Shown here: in pieces, positions 25,742 through 34,135 of the stretch
Numbering within the stretch: the stretch's first letter is position 1
How the letters are laid out: every line of letters begins with the position of its first letter
NCBI RefSeq assembly: GCF_014202975.1
Contig: NZ_JACHHZ010000003.1
Span: 1,054,001 to 1,118,000 of the forward strand
Direction of reading: 5' to 3'
Source of the DNA: Povalibacter uvarum
Lineage (GTDB): Bacteria; Pseudomonadota; Gammaproteobacteria; Steroidobacterales; Steroidobacteraceae
DNA length: 64,000 bases
Notes under the pieces: model-generated
Told to the model about the DNA's origin: nothing
Databases searched by the model: none
The model's input: only the letters and a program-made list of their open reading frames with translations
Position numbers and translations under genes: made by a program

Positions 25742-26803
25742 GTGAACCAGTTCAAAGGCATTCCCATCGTCCCAGGCGCCGAACCGTCGGTTCGCCCCGA
25801 CTCGCCGGCTGCCCGCAGCGGCGAGAAATATCGGACGCCGCAGGGTTTCTCAGCGATCAAGGACGGCATCAAGGCGTCGGCTGGCGCCGATCCCATGGTG
25901 CTCGGCCGGAAGCCGCAGTGGCTGCGCGCTCCGATGCCCGCGGGTTCGAAGTTCGACGGCGTACGGGCGCTCGTGAAGGAGCACCGACTCGCGACCGTCT
26001 GTGAGGAAGCCAAGTGTCCCAACATCGGCGAATGCTGGAATGCCGGCACCGCGACTTTGATGCTGATGGGAGCAGTGTGCACTCGTGCCTGCCGGTTCTG
26101 TTCCGTCGACACCGGTAATCCACGAGGCTGGCTCGATCATGACGAACCCGCCAACAGCGCGCGCACTGTGCAGCTCATGCGATTGAAGTACGTGGTGCTG
26201 ACTTCCGTGAATCGCGACGATCTCGCCGATGGCGGTGCTGCGCACTTCGCAGCCTGCGTTCGTGAGATCAAGCAGCTCAATCCGTCGACCGCGGTCGAGG
26301 CACTCACGCCCGATTTTCAGGGCAATCTCGCCGACGTCGAAACCGTCGTCGGCAGCGGTCTCGAAGTTTTCGCGCAGAATGTCGAGACGGTGCGTCGACT
26401 GACGCATCCAGTGCGCGATCCGCGCGCGAGCTACGAACAGACACTGACCGTTCTGGCACACGCCAAGAAATTCCGTGCGGACGTGCTCACGAAGACGAGC
26501 CTCATGCTCGGCCTCGGAGAAACCGACGAGGAAATCGCCACCGCGATGGACGACATGCGAGCGGCAGGGGTCGACATCCTGACGCTCGGTCAGTATCTGC
26601 GGCCGACTCCGAATCACCTGCCGATCGAGCGCTGGGTGACGCCCGAGGAATTCAACACCTATCGCGAATGGGCGCTTGCGAAGGGATTCCTCGAATGCGT
26701 TTCCGGGCCACTAGTGCGTTCGAGCTATCGCGCGGAGCGCGCCCTCGAGCGCAACAACGCCGGGCTGAGCGGCGGCCGGCGGAGTCCAGACGCAGCGCCG
26801 TGA
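25742..26803 (+). CDS. lipA: lipoyl synthase
   Basis: A radical SAM enzyme that inserts two sulfurs into protein-bound octanoyl groups to make lipoate on PDH, OGDH and GcvH. The 353-aa protein has the auxiliary cluster ligands [12 protein letters not shown], the radical SAM motif [10 protein letters not shown], and the C-terminal RSSYRAE serine ligand. The start is a GTG at 25742. It has a longer N-terminal extension than E. coli LipA. lipB follows, the reverse of the E. coli order. Confidence 0.97.
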   Translation: MNQFKGIPIVPGAEPSVRPDSPAARSGEKYRTPQGFSAIKDGIKASAGADPMVLGRKPQWLRAPMPAGSKFDGVRALVKEHRLATVCEEAKCPNIGECWNAGTATLMLMGAVCTRACRFCSVDTGNPRGWLDHDEPANSARTVQLMRLKYVVLTSVNRDDLADGGAAHFAACVREIKQLNPSTAVEALTPDFQGNLADVETVVGSGLEVFAQNVETVRRLTHPVRDPRASYEQTLTVLAHAKKFRADVLTKTSLMLGLGETDEEIATAMDDMRAAGVDILTLGQYLRPTPNHLPIERWVTPEEFNTYREWALAKGFLECVSGPLVRSSYRAERALERNNAGLSGGRRSPDAAP

Positions 26804-26842
26804 TCGCCTGCAGTGTGGGCCGGCCCCCTCTCTGACACTGGC

Positions 26843-27517
26843 ATGACCATCGCAGCATCAAAGATCGACGCTTCTTCCGCCGCAGCCGGTGGGCCGGCGT
26901 TGCGTTGGCTCGGGCGCGTCGACTACGAACCCACCTGGGACGGGATGCGCGCGTTCACTGATTCGCGCACCGCCGAAGATCGAGATCAGATCTGGTTTCT
27001 CGAACATCCCGCCGTTTTCACGCTGGGCATGAATGGCAAGCGCGAACACGTGCTGGCACCCGCGGATATTCCCGTCGTGCAGATCGATCGCGGCGGGCAG
27101 GTGACGTACCACGGACCGGGACAGCTCGTGGTCTATCCACTGATCGACGTGCGACGACTAGGTATCGGTGTTCGCCAACTCGTCGTCGCGCTAGAGAATG
27201 CCGTCATCGCCCTCGCTGCAGAACAGGCCGTCGTCGCCGCCGGACGTCGCGACGCGCCCGGTGTCTATGTCAACGAACGAAAACTTGCCAGCATCGGCCT
27301 GCGCATCCGGCGCGGCTGCAGCTATCATGGCCTCGCGCTGAACGTGAGCATGGATCTTGAGCCGTTCGGACGCATCAATCCCTGTGGTTATGCGGGTCTG
27401 CAAGTGACGGATCTGAAATCACTGGGAACGGATCTGAGCGTGGAAGCTGCCGCACATCGGCTCGCGCCGCACCTCCTGCGGTCGCTGTCGTTGCCCGATC
27501 AACCCGTGTGGTCGTAG
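26843..27517 (+). CDS. lipB: octanoyl-(acyl-carrier protein)-protein N-octanoyltransferase
   Basis: LipB transfers octanoate from ACP to lipoyl domains, the substrate for LipA. The 224-aa protein has GGQVTYHGPGQLVVYPL, the conserved Lys in VNERKLASIGLRIRRG, and the catalytic Cys in INPCGYAGLQVTDL. The ATG at 26843 is preferred; a GTG at 26813 is 10 codons upstream. It is 39 bp after lipA. Confidence 0.96.
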   Translation: MTIAASKIDASSAAAGGPALRWLGRVDYEPTWDGMRAFTDSRTAEDRDQIWFLEHPAVFTLGMNGKREHVLAPADIPVVQIDRGGQVTYHGPGQLVVYPLIDVRRLGIGVRQLVVALENAVIALAAEQAVVAAGRRDAPGVYVNERKLASIGLRIRRGCSYHGLALNVSMDLEPFGRINPCGYAGLQVTDLKSLGTDLSVEAAAHRLAPHLLRSLSLPDQPVWS

Positions 27518-27557
27518 CTGCGTTCGGGATTACTCCTCGCTGACGTACGGGATTTCT

Positions 27558-28544
27558 ATGCGCGCTGTCGTTCTTCGTAGTTACGGTCCTCCATCGCAGC
27601 TCGGTGTCGAGGACGTCCCGGCGCCGCAATTGAAGCCGGGGCACGTGAAGCTCCGCGTGCATGCCGTCGGTTTCGGTTTTCCGGATGCGCTGACGGTGGC
27701 TGGCAAATACCAGGTGAAGCCCGAAGTTCCTTTCACGCCCGGCAGCGAAGTGGCCGGTGTAGTGACTGAAGTCGCTTCGGATGTGCTGCACATTGAGCCC
27801 GGCGCGCGCGTGCTTGCGATGACGGGGCAGGGCGGACTGGCGGAGGAATGCATCGCTCCCGCGGACAAACTGATCCTGTTGCCCGACTCGATGAGCATGG
27901 CAGCGGCAGCGGGTTTCCTCGTGAACTACGGCACGACGTATCACGCGCTCGTACAGCGCGCGAATCTGCAGGCCGGTGAAACGTTGCTCGTGCTTGGCGC
28001 TGCAGGCGGCGTGGGCCTCACTGCGATCGAGATCGGCAAAGCACTCGGCGCGAGGGTTCTTGCGGCAGCCAGCACTGACGAAAAGCTCGCGCTGGCAAAG
28101 CAGCACGGCGCCGACGACGTCTTCAACTACACGAAGGACACGATCAAGGCGAAGGTCATGGAATTCACGGCGGAGCGCGGCATCGACGTCGCTTACGATC
28201 CCGTCGGCGGCGACTTCGCCGAGCAGTGCGTGCGCAGCATGGCCTGGAACGGTCGCTATCTCGTCATTGGCTTCGCGGCAGGCAAGATTCCGGCGATTCC
28301 GCTGAATCTCGCGCTTCTAAAGGGATGCTCGCTCGTCGGTGTCTTCTGGGGTACGCACACTCGTCGCGAACCCGAAGTGCATGCGGCCAATCTCAAGGCG
28401 CTGTTCAAGCTCTTCGAGGAAGGCAAGATCAAGCCCCATGTGACCGAGATGGACGGGCTCGATCGCTTCACGGAGGCGCTGGAAGTGCTGAACGGACGCA
28501 AGGCCACCGGCAAGGTGGTCATTCGCGTGGCTCGCGAGAGCTGA
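27558..28544 (+). CDS. zinc-free NADPH:quinone oxidoreductase (medium-chain dehydrogenase family)
   Basis: A 328-aa MDR-family reductase. It starts MRAVVLRSYGPPSQLGVEDV, has the cofactor-domain entry PFTPGSEVAGVV, and the NADPH motif VLGAAGGVGLTAIEIGKALGA (about 145-165); the cysteine cluster of a structural zinc is absent, as in quinone reductase-type members. Such enzymes reduce quinones or enoyl compounds; the substrate is not evident. It lies between lipB and ybeD, converging on the latter with 14 bp between stops. Confidence 0.88.
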   Translation: MRAVVLRSYGPPSQLGVEDVPAPQLKPGHVKLRVHAVGFGFPDALTVAGKYQVKPEVPFTPGSEVAGVVTEVASDVLHIEPGARVLAMTGQGGLAEECIAPADKLILLPDSMSMAAAAGFLVNYGTTYHALVQRANLQAGETLLVLGAAGGVGLTAIEIGKALGARVLAAASTDEKLALAKQHGADDVFNYTKDTIKAKVMEFTAERGIDVAYDPVGGDFAEQCVRSMAWNGRYLVIGFAAGKIPAIPLNLALLKGCSLVGVFWGTHTRREPEVHAANLKALFKLFEEGKIKPHVTEMDGLDRFTEALEVLNGRKATGKVVIRVARES

Positions 28545-28558
28545 ACCGTCCCCGAGGA

Positions 28559-28828
28559 TCAGAGCGCTACGAGCACACGCTCACACGACGTGAGCTCGCG
28601 ATAGATCGCATCCAGCTGCGCCTTGCTCTGCGCGTGAATCGTGCAGGTGACGCTGAGGTACTTGCCGTTCTCGCTCGGGCGCTCGACGATCCGATCCGGC
28701 GTGATCGGCCCCACGTGCTTCTGCACGATCCCCACGACGAGACTGCGAAAGTCGTCGGTGCGGACGCCCATCACCTTCAGCGGAAAGTCGCAGGGAAACT
28801 CGAAGAGGGTGTCTTTCGGATCTGACAT
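28559..28828 (-). CDS. ybeD: DUF493 family protein, YbeD-like
   Basis: An 89-aa ACT-like DUF493 protein: LFEFPCDFPLKVMGV at the start, FRSLVVGIVQKHVGP in the middle and the beta-strand KYLSVTCTIHAQSKAQLDAIYREL. E. coli ybeD lies between dacA and lipB; here the order dacA-dat-ybeD is kept but lipB is on the other strand beyond a quinone reductase gene. A link with lipoate metabolism has been suggested from this neighbourhood only. Confidence 0.93.
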   Translation of the reverse strand: MSDPKDTLFEFPCDFPLKVMGVRTDDFRSLVVGIVQKHVGPITPDRIVERPSENGKYLSVTCTIHAQSKAQLDAIYRELTSCERVLVAL

Positions 28829-28849
28829 GGCGGATCTGACAATGGTCCT

Positions 28850-29716
28850 CTAGAGCGCCGGAGTGCCTTCGAGGCGCTTGCGCAAGTCTGCGAACGCTGC
28901 TTCGAGCTTCTGCCAATACGGGCCCGGCTTCCCGGTGCCGACCGGTTTGCTATCGATGCGCGTGATGGGCACGACATCGCGTGTCGCCGCCGAGATCCAT
29001 ACTTCGTCGGCCGCTTGCAGTTCGGCAAGACGGATCGAGCGCACTTCGACCGGCATCACGCCTGTGGCCAGTTCGAGTCCAACGTCGCGTGTCGTCCCAG
29101 GAAGGATGCGGTTGCTGTTCGCAGGCGTGGCGACGACGCCATTCCTGATCACGAAGATGCTGGTGGACGAACCTTCGAGCACATCGTCGCCGCGAATGAA
29201 GATTGCCTCATGCGCGCCCGCATCGGCGGCCTGCTGCTTCGCGAGCACGTTTGCGAGCAGGGCGGTCGACTTGATGTCGCAGCGGCCCCAGCGGAAGTCC
29301 TCGACGGTAATCGCGGTCAGTCCGGTTGCACGCAGTTCCGGCGTCAGTGTCGGGAGCTGGGACGCCAGTGCGAAAACGCTCGGCTTCGCGCCGGCCGGAA
29401 ACGTGTGATTGCGACCGAACTCCATCCCGCGCGTCACCTGCACGTAGACGTACATCGTTCCGCCGCCGTTGCGACGAATCAGCTCCTCCAGCAGCGCCAG
29501 CCACTCTTCGTGCGTATGCGGTGACTCGATGCGGATCTCTCTCAAGCTCCTCGCGAGGCGGTCGAAGTGTTCGCGGAACCGGAACATGCGGCCATCGAAG
29601 ACGGGCAGCACTTCATAGACGCTGTCCGCGAACAGGAAGCCGCGATCGAGCGGAGAGATGCGCGCCTCCGCAAGCGGCTGGAACTCTCCGTTCAGATAGC
29701 AGATGGCGTAGGGCAT
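28850..29716 (-). CDS. dat: D-amino acid aminotransferase (class IV PLP)
   Basis: A fold-type IV aminotransferase of 288 aa, probably making D-glutamate/D-alanine for peptidoglycan. It starts ICYLNGEFQPLAEARISPLDRGFLFADSVYEV; the PLP lysine is in WGRCDIKSTALLANVLAKQ, and EGSSTSIFVI with PGTTRDVGLEL complete the cofactor site. Branched-chain aminotransferase or aminodeoxychorismate lyase are related alternatives, but length and the LDRGFLFADSVYEV motif fit Dat. It lies between dacA and ybeD, 6 bp after the dacA stop. Confidence 0.88.
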   Translation of the reverse strand: MPYAICYLNGEFQPLAEARISPLDRGFLFADSVYEVLPVFDGRMFRFREHFDRLARSLREIRIESPHTHEEWLALLEELIRRNGGGTMYVYVQVTRGMEFGRNHTFPAGAKPSVFALASQLPTLTPELRATGLTAITVEDFRWGRCDIKSTALLANVLAKQQAADAGAHEAIFIRGDDVLEGSSTSIFVIRNGVVATPANSNRILPGTTRDVGLELATGVMPVEVRSIRLAELQAADEVWISAATRDVVPITRIDSKPVGTGKPGPYWQKLEAAFADLRKRLEGTPAL

Positions 29717-29722
29717 TGCGGT

Positions 29723-30967
29723 CTAGTTCAGCCAGAGTTTGACGTCGTCGATCATCCGGCTGAAGAAGCCGGCTTCGGGCGTCTCGGCAAGTGGATACAG
29801 AGCGTAGGTGCCGACCGGTTGACCGGCGCGCAGCACGCGAAGTTTTCCGGCGGCACGCGATGGTGACAGCGGCGCGAGCAGCGGATCAGCCACATCGGCA
29901 GCAGCGGAAAGCGTGTTCTCCTGACCGCGCGGGAAGGTGACGTAGATGTCCTCGTTCACTCCGAGGCTGGCTTCTTCTGCTTCGCCTTTCCAAACGCGTA
30001 CCGGAACGATGGCCTCACCCGCGGCGAACAGGCGTCGAGTTTCGAAGAAACGGAAGCCGTAGTTGAGGAGCGCCGAGCTCGCGTCTTCGCGAGCTCGGAT
30101 GCTCGGCGAGCCCATGACGACCGACACGATCCGCATGCGCTCGCGCTTTGCCGAGGACACGAGGCAATAGCCGGCCGATTCGGTGTGGCCGGTCTTCAGT
30201 CCGTCGACCGTCGGATCACGATCGAGCAGTCCATTGCGATTGGGCTGCGTGATCTTGTTCCAGGTGAACTCGCGCTGCGAGTACCACTTGTAGTACTCGG
30301 GGTACTGACGGATGAGCGCGGCGGACAGCGTGCCCATGTCGCGCGCGGTCGAGTAATGATTCGGGTCGGGCATGCCGGCGGCATTCGTGAAGTGAGTGGT
30401 CGCCATTCCCAGTTGCTGCGCGTACTGGTTCATCAGATCGACGAACACCGGCTCGCTGCCCGCGACGTGCTCGGCGAGCGCGACAGTCGCATCGTTGCCG
30501 GACTGCACGATCATGCCCTGGATCAGGTTCTCCACGCTGACCTGCGTTCCGACGTCGACGAACATCCGCGAGCCGTCCTGAGCGCGCGCATGGCGGCTGA
30601 TCGTAACCATGTCGGTGAGATTGATCCGGCCATCCTTCAGCGCGTGGAAAACGGCGTACGCCGTCATCAGCTTCGTCAGGCTGGCGGGCTCGAGACGTTC
30701 GTCTTCCTTCATCGCTGCCAGCACCTGGCCGCTCACGTAATCCATCAGGAAGTAGCCTCTGGCCTGCACTTGCGGCGGCGCCGGAATCGGCGGCGGCTCG
30801 GTAGCACCGGCCTGAGGGGCGACCACATTGGGAATCGACGCAGGAATGCTGGTCGTCTGCGACGGTGTCGCGGAGTCTGAGCACGCAGTCAGGAGCGAGG
30901 CCAGGGAGATGGACAGGAGGGCGAGCAGGGTGCGTGGCAGGAGTCCGGGCATTTTCGATATCACCAT
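29723..30967 (-). CDS. dacA: D-alanyl-D-alanine carboxypeptidase (PBP5/6 family), predicted lipoprotein
   Basis: A low-molecular-mass PBP that trims the terminal D-Ala of stem peptides. The 414-aa protein has the three active-site motifs: SLTK (EPASLTKLMTAY), SGN (VQSGNDATVALAEHVAG) and KTG (DGLKTGHTESAGYC), then the C-terminal beta domain and an amphipathic anchor helix (FFSRMIDDVKLWLN). Unusually, the signal sequence ends in a lipobox-like LLTAC followed by SDSA, so the mature enzyme may be lipidated as well as C-terminally anchored. It lies downstream of rlpA-mltB-rodA-mrdA on the same strand. Confidence 0.94.
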   Translation of the reverse strand: MVISKMPGLLPRTLLALLSISLASLLTACSDSATPSQTTSIPASIPNVVAPQAGATEPPPIPAPPQVQARGYFLMDYVSGQVLAAMKEDERLEPASLTKLMTAYAVFHALKDGRINLTDMVTISRHARAQDGSRMFVDVGTQVSVENLIQGMIVQSGNDATVALAEHVAGSEPVFVDLMNQYAQQLGMATTHFTNAAGMPDPNHYSTARDMGTLSAALIRQYPEYYKWYSQREFTWNKITQPNRNGLLDRDPTVDGLKTGHTESAGYCLVSSAKRERMRIVSVVMGSPSIRAREDASSALLNYGFRFFETRRLFAAGEAIVPVRVWKGEAEEASLGVNEDIYVTFPRGQENTLSAAADVADPLLAPLSPSRAAGKLRVLRAGQPVGTYALYPLAETPEAGFFSRMIDDVKLWLN

Positions 30968-31074
30968 TGCGAGGGGCGCCTTAGCGACGGCGGGCGAATT
31001 TTAACCACCAGCGTGCGCCGAATGTAGACAAATGATGGCCGCGCGATGGCGTCGCAGCGGCAAAAAAAGGCGTG

Positions 31075-31962
31075 TCAGTCGAGGGCCAGCCGGGCGTCCT
31101 GAACTCCGAGCGCCTTCAGTCTGGAGACCACCCGATCGAACTCGGGCACGGAGGGAATCGGTCCGACACGAACACGATACATCGGCTTGCCGTTGACGGT
31201 GTCCTCGCGCACGAAGCCCTTCTGGACGCCTCGCGCCTTGAGGTCGGCAAGCAGTTTCTCGGCATTGGCCTGTGAGCTGAATGCTCCCGCCTGAACGAAG
31301 AGTGCCGACGGCGGCGGCGCTTCTGATTCGGTATCGCCGGGAATCAGCGCCCGCACCTCCACGAACGCAGTGCCCGCCTTCAGGATGCCGAGCTTGGAGG
31401 CTGCCGTGTAGGACAGATCGATGATGCGTCCGTCCTTGAAGGGGCCACGATCGTTCACGCGCAGCGTCACCGTGCGGCCGTTGCTGAGGTTGGTGACCTG
31501 AACGTAGGAGGGCAGCGGCAAAGTCTTGTGGGCCGCCGACATCGCATACATGTCGTAGGGTTCGCCGTTCGACGTGCGCGCTTCGTGAAATCCCGGTCCG
31601 TACCAGGATGCGACTCCGCGTTCGAGATACCCCTCCGCGGTGTTCAGCACGAAGTATCGTTTGCCGAGAACATCGTAGAAGGGAGGATTGCCCTTCGCTG
31701 ACCGGGGCTCGGCCCGGGGAACGACATCGGGAATGCCTGAAATATCAGGTGGCGGCGGCAGCGTGGGATGCGGCGTTGGCATCGGCAGTTTCGGCGGCTG
31801 CGGCGCCGGCATCGGTCCCGGTTGTGGCCGGGGACCTGGCGATGTACAGCCGGCGACGATGAATGCAGCAAGAGTCAGGAGCGCCGGAAGTGCGCGGAGC
31901 ACTGATCCTGAATCTGCCTGCGGGCGATCCTGCCACTGCTTGTTGGCGGGTCGCGTGAGCAT
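31075..31962 (-). CDS. rlpA: rare lipoprotein A, septal-ring lytic transglycosylase
   Basis: RlpA cleaves denuded glycan strands at division sites. The 295-aa protein has a lipoprotein signal (LLTLAAFIVAGC, lipobox VAGC), a Pro-rich linker (PGPRPQPGPMPAPQPPKLP), the DPBB catalytic domain (GVASWYGPGFHEARTSNGE to LRVNDRGPFKDGRIIDLS) and a C-terminal SPOR domain (about 220-290, LFVQAGAFSSQANAEKL) that binds denuded peptidoglycan. It directly abuts mltB (stop and start adjacent). Confidence 0.95.
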   Translation of the reverse strand: MLTRPANKQWQDRPQADSGSVLRALPALLTLAAFIVAGCTSPGPRPQPGPMPAPQPPKLPMPTPHPTLPPPPDISGIPDVVPRAEPRSAKGNPPFYDVLGKRYFVLNTAEGYLERGVASWYGPGFHEARTSNGEPYDMYAMSAAHKTLPLPSYVQVTNLSNGRTVTLRVNDRGPFKDGRIIDLSYTAASKLGILKAGTAFVEVRALIPGDTESEAPPPSALFVQAGAFSSQANAEKLLADLKARGVQKGFVREDTVNGKPMYRVRVGPIPSVPEFDRVVSRLKALGVQDARLALD

Positions 31963-32946
31963 TTACGGCGACGTCTCCGTGGCGGCGACTGCCTGGCCCA
32001 GATCGTAGACTGCCATCGAGTACATCGAGCTGCGGTTGTATCGCGTGATCGTGTAGAAGTTGCTGAAGCCCACGCGATATTCAGGGCCTTCCTTGCCGGC
32101 CGCGACGATGAGCATTGCCGGAGCATCGGCGGGCGCGGTGGTTTCGAACTTCACGCCCTTGTCGCGCAACGACTGCACGGTCTCATTGAGCTCAATCTTG
32201 CCCATGTTGAAGCGGGACATATCGCCGTCGGTGAGCGTTGCCGGCACGACGACCGGTCCGCCTGCCTGCCATCCGAAGGCACGCAGGTAGGCAGCCACGC
32301 TGCCGATCACGTCGTCCCAGTTGGACCACAGATCGCGCCGGCCATCGCCATCGGCATCGACGGAGTATTTGCGATAGCTGCTCGCGATGAATTGCGGCGA
32401 GCCCATCGCGCCGGCGTAGGAGCCGAGTGCGGTAAGCGGATCGACTGCTTCCTCGCGTGTCAGAAGCAGGAACTGTCGCAGCTCATCGCGAAAGAACTCG
32501 GCCCGCGGCGGATAGTGGAAGGCGAGTGTCGTCAGTGCATCGATGACACGAAATTTCCCCGTGATGCGCCCGTAGAACGTCTCCACACCGAGAATGCCGA
32601 CGACGGCGTTGGCGAGATCCGCATCGCCGATCGCAACCAGCCGATCCTTGTGCGCATTCCTGAAATCGACGCCTTCGCGGATACGGCGCTCCGTCGTGAA
32701 CTGCTGTCGATACTCGTGCCACGGGACCACGCGCTCGGCCGGGCGGCTGATCGCATCGAGGATGCTTTGCTTGACCTCTGCCTTGGCGAGCAGCTTGCGC
32801 AGCTGATCGGGATCGAATTCGTAGTCGCGATGCATCTCGTCGATGAATTCGCGCAGGTCGTCGGAGACGGCGTCGTTCGCTGAGACGGGCACGCTCAGTG
32901 AAAAAAGAAACAGTGCGGCGATGGCGATGGGCAGTAGTTGAATCAC
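31963..32946 (-). CDS. mltB: lytic murein transglycosylase B
   Basis: A 327-aa lytic transglycosylase of the MltB family. The catalytic Glu is in VVGILGVETFYGRITG, followed by YAGAMGSPQFIASSYRKYSVDADGDGRRDLW, both typical. A GTG start at 32946 gives a classical signal peptide (VIQLLPIAIAALFLFSLSVPVSA) with no lipobox Cys, unlike E. coli MltB, so it may be soluble in the periplasm. The longer open frame upstream runs through rodA and is not coding. Part of mreBCD-mrdA-rodA-mltB-rlpA-dacA. Confidence 0.92.
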   Translation of the reverse strand: MIQLLPIAIAALFLFSLSVPVSANDAVSDDLREFIDEMHRDYEFDPDQLRKLLAKAEVKQSILDAISRPAERVVPWHEYRQQFTTERRIREGVDFRNAHKDRLVAIGDADLANAVVGILGVETFYGRITGKFRVIDALTTLAFHYPPRAEFFRDELRQFLLLTREEAVDPLTALGSYAGAMGSPQFIASSYRKYSVDADGDGRRDLWSNWDDVIGSVAAYLRAFGWQAGGPVVVPATLTDGDMSRFNMGKIELNETVQSLRDKGVKFETTAPADAPAMLIVAAGKEGPEYRVGFSNFYTITRYNRSSMYSMAVYDLGQAVAATETSP

Positions 32947-32984
32947 GTCGTTCGGACAGTGTTGAGGGCCAAAAGGTTCAGGTC

Positions 32985-34124
32985 TCAACGACCCACGAGT
33001 TTCCGCTTCGCGCAGAGCGACATGAGAATACCGAAACCGGCCATGAGGGTCACCATCGAGGTACCGCCGTAGCTGATCAGCGGCAGCGGGACGCCGACGA
33101 CGGGCAGCAGGCCAGTGACCATGCCTGTGTTCACGAACACGTACACAGCGAATGTGAGCGCGAGGCTTCCCGAGGCGAGCCTGGAGAAAGTGTCCTGCGA
33201 AGATGCGGCGAGATACAGCGCTCGACCGATGACGAACACATACAGCCCCATCACGGTCGCAAGACCGATGAGTCCCCATTCTTCGCCGATCACCGCGAAG
33301 ATGAAGTCGGTCGAGCGTTCCGGGAGAAATTCGAGCTGCGCCTGGCTGCCGTTCAGATAGCCCTTGCCGAAGACGCCGCCCGACCCGATCGCGATCTGCG
33401 ATTGAATGATGTGATAGCCCGAGCCCAGCGGATCGGCCTGCGGATCGAGGAACGTCAGCACGCGCTGCCTCTGATAATCGTGCAGCAGGAACTGCCACGC
33501 GACATAGGCAGTCGGAATCAGCAGCGCGATCACACCAGCGATCAGCTTGCCGGAGAGCCCGGCCAGCAGGATCACCATCGCGCCCGCGGCCGCTACCAGC
33601 AACGCTGTTCCGAGATCAGGCTGCTCCGCGATGATGATCGTGGGAACCAGGATCGCGGCGCCCACGATGGCCACGGAGGTGAAGCTCGGCGGCAGAGGGC
33701 GGTCGTTCAGATACCACGCGCACGCGAGCGGGACTGCGATCTTCAGGATCTCGGACGGCTGGAACCGGATGAATCCGAGATCGAGCCAGCGTTGCGCGCC
33801 CATCGCGATATCGCCGGTCAGCATCACGACCAGCAGCAGAATGATGCCGAGGCCATAGACCCATGGAGTCGCACCCCGAATCAGTCGCGGCGGGATCTGA
33901 GCGAGCATCACCATCGCGATGACGGCGAGCGCGAAACGGACGAGCTGCGCCTCCAGCATGAAGAGGCTGCGACCCGACGCGCTGAAGCCGACGATGATCC
34001 CGATCGACGCGACGAGACACAGGCCAATGAACAGTGGGCCGTCGAGATGCAGCGCGAGCAACAGGCGCGCCGATCCGCTGAGCGTGCGCTGTGTTCGTGA
34101 GCTGTCGAGAGAACCCATGTCCAT
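32985..34124 (-). CDS. rodA: rod-shape determining peptidoglycan glycosyltransferase RodA
   Basis: A SEDS-family polymerase that extends glycan chains in the elongasome with PBP2. The 379-aa protein has about ten hydrophobic segments, starting DGPLFIGLCLVASIGIIVGF, and SEDS signatures: AQRWLDLGFIRFQPSEILKI, PDLGTALLV, QSQIAIGSGGVFGKGYLNGSQ with LEFLPERSTDFIFAVIGEE, and PLPLISYGGTSMVTLM. It starts 11 bp after the mrdA stop. Confidence 0.97.
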   Translation of the reverse strand: MDMGSLDSSRTQRTLSGSARLLLALHLDGPLFIGLCLVASIGIIVGFSASGRSLFMLEAQLVRFALAVIAMVMLAQIPPRLIRGATPWVYGLGIILLLVVMLTGDIAMGAQRWLDLGFIRFQPSEILKIAVPLACAWYLNDRPLPPSFTSVAIVGAAILVPTIIIAEQPDLGTALLVAAAGAMVILLAGLSGKLIAGVIALLIPTAYVAWQFLLHDYQRQRVLTFLDPQADPLGSGYHIIQSQIAIGSGGVFGKGYLNGSQAQLEFLPERSTDFIFAVIGEEWGLIGLATVMGLYVFVIGRALYLAASSQDTFSRLASGSLALTFAVYVFVNTGMVTGLLPVVGVPLPLISYGGTSMVTLMAGFGILMSLCAKRKLVGR

Positions 34125-34135
34125 GATGAAGCCTG

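Noticed and set aside
32947-33498. N-terminal extension of mltB into rodA
   Set aside because: Arg-rich nonsense frame in the rodA coding region; a signal peptide begins at 32946.
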